Source of the DNA: DASYPQ01 sp036006425
GTDB taxonomy: Bacteria; Planctomycetota; UBA1135; GCA-002686595
DNA: 64,000 nucleotides
Assembly (NCBI GenBank): GCA_036006425.1
Contig: DASYPQ010000013.1
Coordinates: forward strand, 1 to 64,000
Direction of reading: 5' to 3'
The position numbers and the translations under genes were made by a program. Position 1 is the first letter of the stretch. Every line of letters starts with the position of its first letter. The notes under the pieces were generated by a model, which was given only the letters and a program-made list of their open reading frames with translations, had not been told where the DNA came from and made no database searches. Shown here piece after piece: positions 59,938-64,000 of the stretch.

Positions 59938-61070
59938 GTGACAAGAAGAAGGCGTGGCTGGCGCTCGAGAACGGCTGGGTCCTCGAGGGAGCGGCCGTCG
60001 GCGCGGAGGGTGAAGCGGGCGGCGAGCTCGTGTTCAACACCGCGATGAGCGGATACCAGGAGATCCTCACGGATCCCTCGTACGCCGGCCAGGTCGTGAT
60101 CATGACCTACCCGTTGATCGGCAACTACGGCGTCGCCGAGGAGGACTCGGAGAGCTCCCGCGCGTGGGCCGAGGCCTTCGTCATCCGCGAGATGTCGCGC
60201 ATCGCGAGCAACTTCCGCGCGTCCGAGTCGTTGTCGGACTGGCTCTCGCGTCGAGGCATCGTCGCGATCGAGGGCGTCGACACGCGCAAGCTGACGCGGC
60301 TCGTCCGCACGGCCGGGTCGCTGCGCTGCATCGTGACGACGAAGAGCGGCGACGAGAAGGATCTCGTCGCGAGAGCGCAGAAGGTCGCATCGACGGACGG
60401 TCGCGACCTCACGCCCTCGGTGACTTGCGAGAAGCCGTACACGTGGACGCAGGAGTACGACGAGTCGTACCCCGACTGGATCGAGAAGCCGAGCTCGCCC
60501 AAGGGCGCGCGCCGGGTGCGCTGCGTCGCGTACGACTTCGGCGCGAAGCGCAACATCCTCCGCAGCCTGGTCCACAGCGGCTTCGACGTCACGGTGGTCC
60601 CCGCGGGGACGTCGGCGGCGGACGTGCTCGGCATGGACACGGAGGCAATCTTCCTCTCGAACGGCCCGGGCGATCCCGCGGCGGTGAAGCCCGCGATCGA
60701 CGCGATGGCGGACCTCGTCGGGAAGAAGCCGATCTTCGGCATCTGCCTCGGACACCAGATCCTCTCGATCGTGATGGGCGCGAAGACGCACAAAATGAAG
60801 TTCGGCCACCACGGTGCGAACCAGCCGGTGCGCGACATCACGACCGGCCGCGTGGAGATCACGTCGCAGAACCATTCGTACGCGGTCGATCCGAACACGC
60901 TGCCGGCGCATCTCGAGCTGACGCACATCAACCTGAACGACCAGACGGTCGAAGGGATGCGGCACAGGAAGCTCCCCGTGTTCAGCGTGCAGTACCACCC
61001 CGAAGCGGCTCCCGGGCCGCTCGATTCCGCGCACCTCTTCCTGCGGTTCCGGGAGATGGTCCTGCGGTAG
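59934..61070 (+). CDS. carA: Carbamoyl-phosphate synthase small subunit
   Basis: The 378-residue glutaminase subunit supplies ammonia to CarB for arginine and pyrimidine synthesis. The N-terminal domain (GELVFNTAMSGYQEILTDPSYAGQVV) and the class I amidotransferase domain (GICLGHQILS nucleophile Cys; QYHPEAAPGPLDS) are complete. The ATG at 59934 overlaps the larB TGA (ATGA). carB is not downstream, so the operon is split. A perfect 59-nt palindrome begins one nt after its stop. Confidence 0.96.
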   Translation: MSDKKKAWLALENGWVLEGAAVGAEGEAGGELVFNTAMSGYQEILTDPSYAGQVVIMTYPLIGNYGVAEEDSESSRAWAEAFVIREMSRIASNFRASESLSDWLSRRGIVAIEGVDTRKLTRLVRTAGSLRCIVTTKSGDEKDLVARAQKVASTDGRDLTPSVTCEKPYTWTQEYDESYPDWIEKPSSPKGARRVRCVAYDFGAKRNILRSLVHSGFDVTVVPAGTSAADVLGMDTEAIFLSNGPGDPAAVKPAIDAMADLVGKKPIFGICLGHQILSIVMGAKTHKMKFGHHGANQPVRDITTGRVEITSQNHSYAVDPNTLPAHLELTHINLNDQTVEGMRHRKLPVFSVQYHPEAAPGPLDSAHLFLRFREMVLR

Positions 61071-61071
61071 T

Positions 61072-61130
61072 ACGGAACCAGGTACGTTTTCTCGCACCGC
61101 GGCGGTGCGAGAAAACGTACCTGGTTCCGT
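61072..61130. repeat. Perfect 59-nt palindrome filling the carA-priA gap
   Basis: Two 29-nt arms (ACGGAACCAGGTACGTTTTC... and its exact complement ...GAAAACGTACCTGGTTCCGT) flank a single central G. It begins 1 nt after the carA stop and ends on the first base of the priA stop (TTA on this strand). The middle could fold as CACC-GCGGC-GGTG. There is no T-run at the ends, so it is not a standard terminator, though it may stop both genes. Its size and sequence suggest a REP/BIME-like or small mobile palindrome. Confidence 0.85.
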
Positions 61131-63433
61131 TACAGCATCGACGCCGGGTCGACGTCGAGGATCACCCGCGGGCGCTGTGTCGAATCGGCGAACTTCCGCA
61201 GCGCCTCGCGCGCCGCGTCGAAGCCCGCGTCACCGATCGGCGACTTGACGAGCACGTGGTGGCGGTGCCGTCCGCGCACCATCGCGATCGGCGCTTCGGC
61301 CGGGCCGAGGACGGCGACGCCAGTCGCGTCCGGCAGCCGGCGCACGAGCTCGGCGCAGGCACGCGACGTCTCGACCACCTTCGTCTCGTCCTTGTCCTCG
61401 ACGACGACGCGCAAGAGGCGGCCGTGCGGCGGGTACCCGAGCTCCGCGCGGAGGCGACTCTCCGCCGCCGCGAACGCCTCGAAGTCGTGGCGTGCGGCGG
61501 TCAGGATCGCGGGGTGCGCGGGCGACGTCGTCTGGACGACGATCTCCCCGGCGAGCTCCCCGCGCCCGGCGCGGCCGGCGACCTGGGAGAGGAGCTGGAA
61601 CGTGCGCTCGGCCGCGCGGAAGTCGGGCAGGTGCAACGAGCTGTCGGCCGACACGATCCCGACCACCGTCACGCGCGGGAAATCGAGTCCCTTCGCGATC
61701 ATCTGCGTGCCGACGAGCACGTCGATCTCGCCGCGCCCGAAGCTGTCGAGCGTCGTCTCGTAGTCCTCGCGCCGGATCATCGTGTCCGAATCCATCCGCC
61801 GGATGCGCGCGCCCGGGAGCAGTTTCGCGAGCTCCGTCTCGATCCGCTCGCTGCCCGCGCCGAGGTAGCGCAACCCCGGAGCGGTGCACGACGGACACGC
61901 GGCCGGCGGGGCGATCTCCGTGCAGCACGAATGGCACACGGCGCGGCGGATCCGGCGGTGGAACGTCAGCGTCACGTCGCACATCCCGCACCGGACCGTC
62001 TCGCCGCACGCCGCGCACCAGAGGACCGGCGCGAATCCGCGGCGGTTCAGGAAAAGGATCGACTGCTCCTTCCGTTCCAGCGCCCCGCGCAGCAGGTGCT
62101 GGAGCCTGCGCGAGAAGAGCACGGGCCCCTTCCCCTCGGGCTTCTCGGTGCGCAAGTCGACGATCTCGACGCGCGGCATCCGTCCGCCGCCGACGCGCTG
62201 GCGGAGGAGGAGACGCGCGATGCGACCCTCGCGCGAGGCCGTCCAGGTCTCGAGCGAGGGGGTCGCGGACCCGAGGATGCACACGGCGCCCTGGAGCTTC
62301 GCGCGCATCGCGGCGACGTCGCGACCGTGGTAGCGCGGCGCCCCGTCCTGCTTGAACGACGGTTCGTGCTCCTCGTCGACGACGACGACGCCCAGCTTGC
62401 GCACGGGCGCGAACACGGCCGAGCGCGCCCCCACGACGACGCGCACGTCGCCGCGCTGCACGCGCAGCCATGTGTCGCGCCTCTGCGCGTCCGTCATCCG
62501 GCTGTGGAGCACGGCGACCTCGCCGAAGCGCGAACGGAACCAGCCGACCGTCTGCGGCGTCAGCGCGATCTCGGGCACGAGCACGATGGCGCCGAGGCCG
62601 AGCTCCAGCGCGGTCTCGATCGCGCGCAGGTAGACCTCGGTCTTCCCGCTACCGGTGACACCCTGGAGGAGGAACGTCGCGTGCCGTCCCGCGCGCTGCT
62701 CCTTCGAGATCGCGTCGAGGGCGACCGCCTGGTCCGCGGAGAGGACCTCCGGGCGCGGCCGCGCATCGATCGCGGCGAGGAGCGGATCCGTCCGCGCCGC
62801 ACGGCGGTCGACCACGACGAGCCCCTTCCGCGCGAGACTCGCGACGACGCTGGCCGAGAGCTGCACGCGCCGGCAGATCTCCCGCACTTCGATCGGGGCG
62901 CCGATCTCGATCAAGGTCCGCAGCAACCTGTGCTGCTTCGGGTCCTTCGCCTCGAGAGCCACCAGATCGGCGGTTCCCTTGCCGGTCGCGACCGACACCG
63001 TGGCGACGGTGCGAGCGCTCGTCTCGCCCTTGAAAGCCCCGGGCAGCGCGGCCGCGAGCGCTTCGCCCCAGGAGCACGCGTACGTCGATGCGATCCAGCG
63101 CGTCAGCTCGAGCAGATCGGGCTCGAGGAGCGGCGCCTCGTCGAGGACGCGGGCGAGGGGCCGGATCTTCGCGACGTCGACGCCGGGCTCGACGCGGAGA
63201 CCGGTGACGACGCCCACCTCGCGCTTCCCGCCGAGCATGACCGCGACGCGCACGCCGGGGCGCGCGACCGCGCGGAGCTCCTCGGGCACGCCGTACGTGA
63301 ACTCGCAGCGCACGGGACGGTTGACCGCGACGTCCGCGTAGAGCTCGAAGCGCCCGCCCGGGGCCGCGAGGCGGGCCTTCGGATCGAGCGCGTCCGCGAA
63401 CAGCAGCGCGCTCGTGTCCTTCCGCGCCGCCAT
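61130..63433 (-). CDS. priA: Primosomal protein N' (replication restart helicase PriA)
   Basis: The 767-residue helicase restarts collapsed replication forks. An N-terminal 3'-DNA-binding domain, Walker A (GVTGSGKTEVYLRA), DEEH box (VVDEEHEPSFKQ) and helicase motifs are present. The eight-Cys zinc region (CAACGETVRCGMC, CHSCCTEI, CPSC) is intact. The start MAARKDTSALLFADAL at 63433 is 8 nt after mazG, so the two are probably co-transcribed. Its TAA stop shares a base with the palindrome. Confidence 0.95.
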   Translation of the reverse strand: MAARKDTSALLFADALDPKARLAAPGGRFELYADVAVNRPVRCEFTYGVPEELRAVARPGVRVAVMLGGKREVGVVTGLRVEPGVDVAKIRPLARVLDEAPLLEPDLLELTRWIASTYACSWGEALAAALPGAFKGETSARTVATVSVATGKGTADLVALEAKDPKQHRLLRTLIEIGAPIEVREICRRVQLSASVVASLARKGLVVVDRRAARTDPLLAAIDARPRPEVLSADQAVALDAISKEQRAGRHATFLLQGVTGSGKTEVYLRAIETALELGLGAIVLVPEIALTPQTVGWFRSRFGEVAVLHSRMTDAQRRDTWLRVQRGDVRVVVGARSAVFAPVRKLGVVVVDEEHEPSFKQDGAPRYHGRDVAAMRAKLQGAVCILGSATPSLETWTASREGRIARLLLRQRVGGGRMPRVEIVDLRTEKPEGKGPVLFSRRLQHLLRGALERKEQSILFLNRRGFAPVLWCAACGETVRCGMCDVTLTFHRRIRRAVCHSCCTEIAPPAACPSCTAPGLRYLGAGSERIETELAKLLPGARIRRMDSDTMIRREDYETTLDSFGRGEIDVLVGTQMIAKGLDFPRVTVVGIVSADSSLHLPDFRAAERTFQLLSQVAGRAGRGELAGEIVVQTTSPAHPAILTAARHDFEAFAAAESRLRAELGYPPHGRLLRVVVEDKDETKVVETSRACAELVRRLPDATGVAVLGPAEAPIAMVRGRHRHHVLVKSPIGDAGFDAAREALRKFADSTQRPRVILDVDPASML

Positions 63434-63441
63434 CGCGAGCC

Positions 63442-63729
63442 TCAGGCGCAGCGGCAGGGAATCGCGGTGCAGCGCGGGCAGCCGCTCTCGTACTTCGCGG
63501 CGGCGGCCTTCTCGAGATCCACGCCGGCGATCGACGCGAGCGTCGCGAGCCACGCGAGGACGTCCGCGAACTCGCCTTCGAGCTCGTTCTTGTGGCCGCG
63601 CCGGAGGGCGCGCGTCAGCTCGCCGACCTCCTCGCAGAACCACATGTGCGTCCCGGCGAGGCCGCGCGCGCGGTCGCGCTCGAAGTAGATCTCCTCGATC
63701 CGCTTCTGGAACTCCGCGATCGTCGTCAT
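63442..63729 (-). CDS. MazG-like nucleotide pyrophosphohydrolase
   Basis: The 95-residue all-helical protein has the MazG core EEVGELTRALRRGHKNELEGEFADVLAWLATLA, with the acidic metal-binding EExxE and ExxD pattern. It ends in a Cys-rich tail (SGCPRCTAIPCRCA), common in a small-MazG subgroup. It probably removes abnormal NTPs. It is 8 nt upstream of priA, and its start overlaps the next upstream gene's stop. Confidence 0.9.
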   Translation of the reverse strand: MTTIAEFQKRIEEIYFERDRARGLAGTHMWFCEEVGELTRALRRGHKNELEGEFADVLAWLATLASIAGVDLEKAAAAKYESGCPRCTAIPCRCA

Positions 63730-63995
63730 GCGCTCCTCCGCCGCGACAAGCTGACGACGGAGAGGTCCGCGGGGAAGGGCTCGCCCGCCGCGAACGCTTC
63801 GAGGGCCGTCTTCAGCGAGCCCAGCATCGCCTGCGTCGTTCCGGGCGCGTGCTGGACGACGAGTCGGTAGAACGCCTTCTCCCCGATCTCGTCCCCCTTC
63901 CGGTTCTTGACGCGCACGGGTCCCGTGTTCGCGATCAGGATCCGGTCGCCGGGTTCGAGCGGGAATTGCTGCGGCTGCAGCGCGCGGTCGAACAC
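63726..63995 (-). CDS. Hypothetical protein, start at or beyond the window edge
   Basis: At least 89 residues are encoded: FDRALQPQQFPLEPGDRILIANTGPVRVKNRKGDEIGEKAFYRLVVQHAPGTTQAMLGSL and a short tail ending SLSRRRSA. A GTG at 63995 could be the start, but only five bases remain before the window edge, so the gene may extend further. No domain is recognised. It overlaps the MazG-like start by 4 nt. Confidence 0.5.
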   Translation of the reverse strand: MFDRALQPQQFPLEPGDRILIANTGPVRVKNRKGDEIGEKAFYRLVVQHAPGTTQAMLGSLKTALEAFAAGEPFPADLSVVSLSRRRSA

Positions 63996-64000
63996 GGGTC

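Noticed and set aside
1..64000. CRISPR array, prophage or integrative element
   Set aside because: No regularly spaced repeats, phage structural genes, integrase or attachment sites were seen.

Overview
The window is about 64 kb of very GC-rich bacterial chromosome, densely packed with protein genes on both strands. The gene content points to a Gram-negative bacterium with an outer membrane (a porin, an SurA-like chaperone, lipoproteins). The mix suggests Planctomycetota or a close neighbour: a Ser/Thr kinase fused to a formylglycine-enzyme-like domain, a secreted protein with a DIKPGSCPN domain, an S46 peptidase and paired HDOD-REC-GGDEF regulators. That placement is inference; there is no rRNA gene to settle it. 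There is no CRISPR array, prophage or complete insertion sequence. The only mobile trace is a transposase fragment at the left edge.

Layout. 1-0.7 kb: 3' part of a transposase. 0.7-5.5 kb: a signalling cluster of two HDOD-REC-GGDEF proteins and an Hpt protein. 5.7-9.7 kb: a TMTC-like TPR membrane protein and an S46 peptidase. 9.8-11.4 kb: a 49-residue basic protein, a SelW/Rdx-family selenoprotein read through an in-frame TGA, lipB and a VOC protein. 11.5-15.1 kb: CPBP protease, cupin, VOC protein, lpdA and a zinc-ribbon membrane protein. 15.2-23.7 kb: a large Lhr-type helicase, an unknown protein, a TMEM175-like channel, the kinase-FGE fusion and a secreted protein. 23.8-31.2 kb: a minus-strand run lipA, DNA methyltransferase, E1-alpha, lipoprotein, E1-beta, E2 and a second E1-alpha. 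With lpdA and lipB nearby, the window holds a complete lipoate-dependent 2-oxoacid dehydrogenase system. 31.3-38.5 kb: an acyltransferase/AMP-ligase-like protein, an MBL-fold protein, a sigma-70 factor, an acyl-CoA dehydrogenase, a SAM methyltransferase and a lipoprotein. 38.6-48.8 kb: housekeeping genes (dgt, rnc, mfd, SurA-like, rpsT, TPR, def, ribF, tRNA-Phe). 48.9-54.5 kb: DUF971, arfB-like, porin, YyaL-type thioredoxin-domain protein, a possible mini-gene and membrane proteins. 55.4-64 kb: SDR, queD-folE, EF-hand protein, tsaD, larB, carA, priA and mazG.

Genes are often translationally coupled by 4-nt overlaps (ATGA, GTGA, TTGA), which fixes several GTG and TTG starts. The strongest unusual observations are: (1) the selenoprotein with a CxxU motif and a fitting bacterial SECIS-like hairpin; (2) a perfect 59-nt palindrome that exactly fills the gap between the carA and priA stop codons; (3) a roughly 20-codon mini-gene with an extended Shine-Dalgarno sequence, no ATG, and its own terminator; (4) a DNA methyltransferase and two E1-alpha genes built into the lipA-dehydrogenase operon; (5) an acyl-ligase-like protein that lacks its P-loop and C-terminal subdomain.
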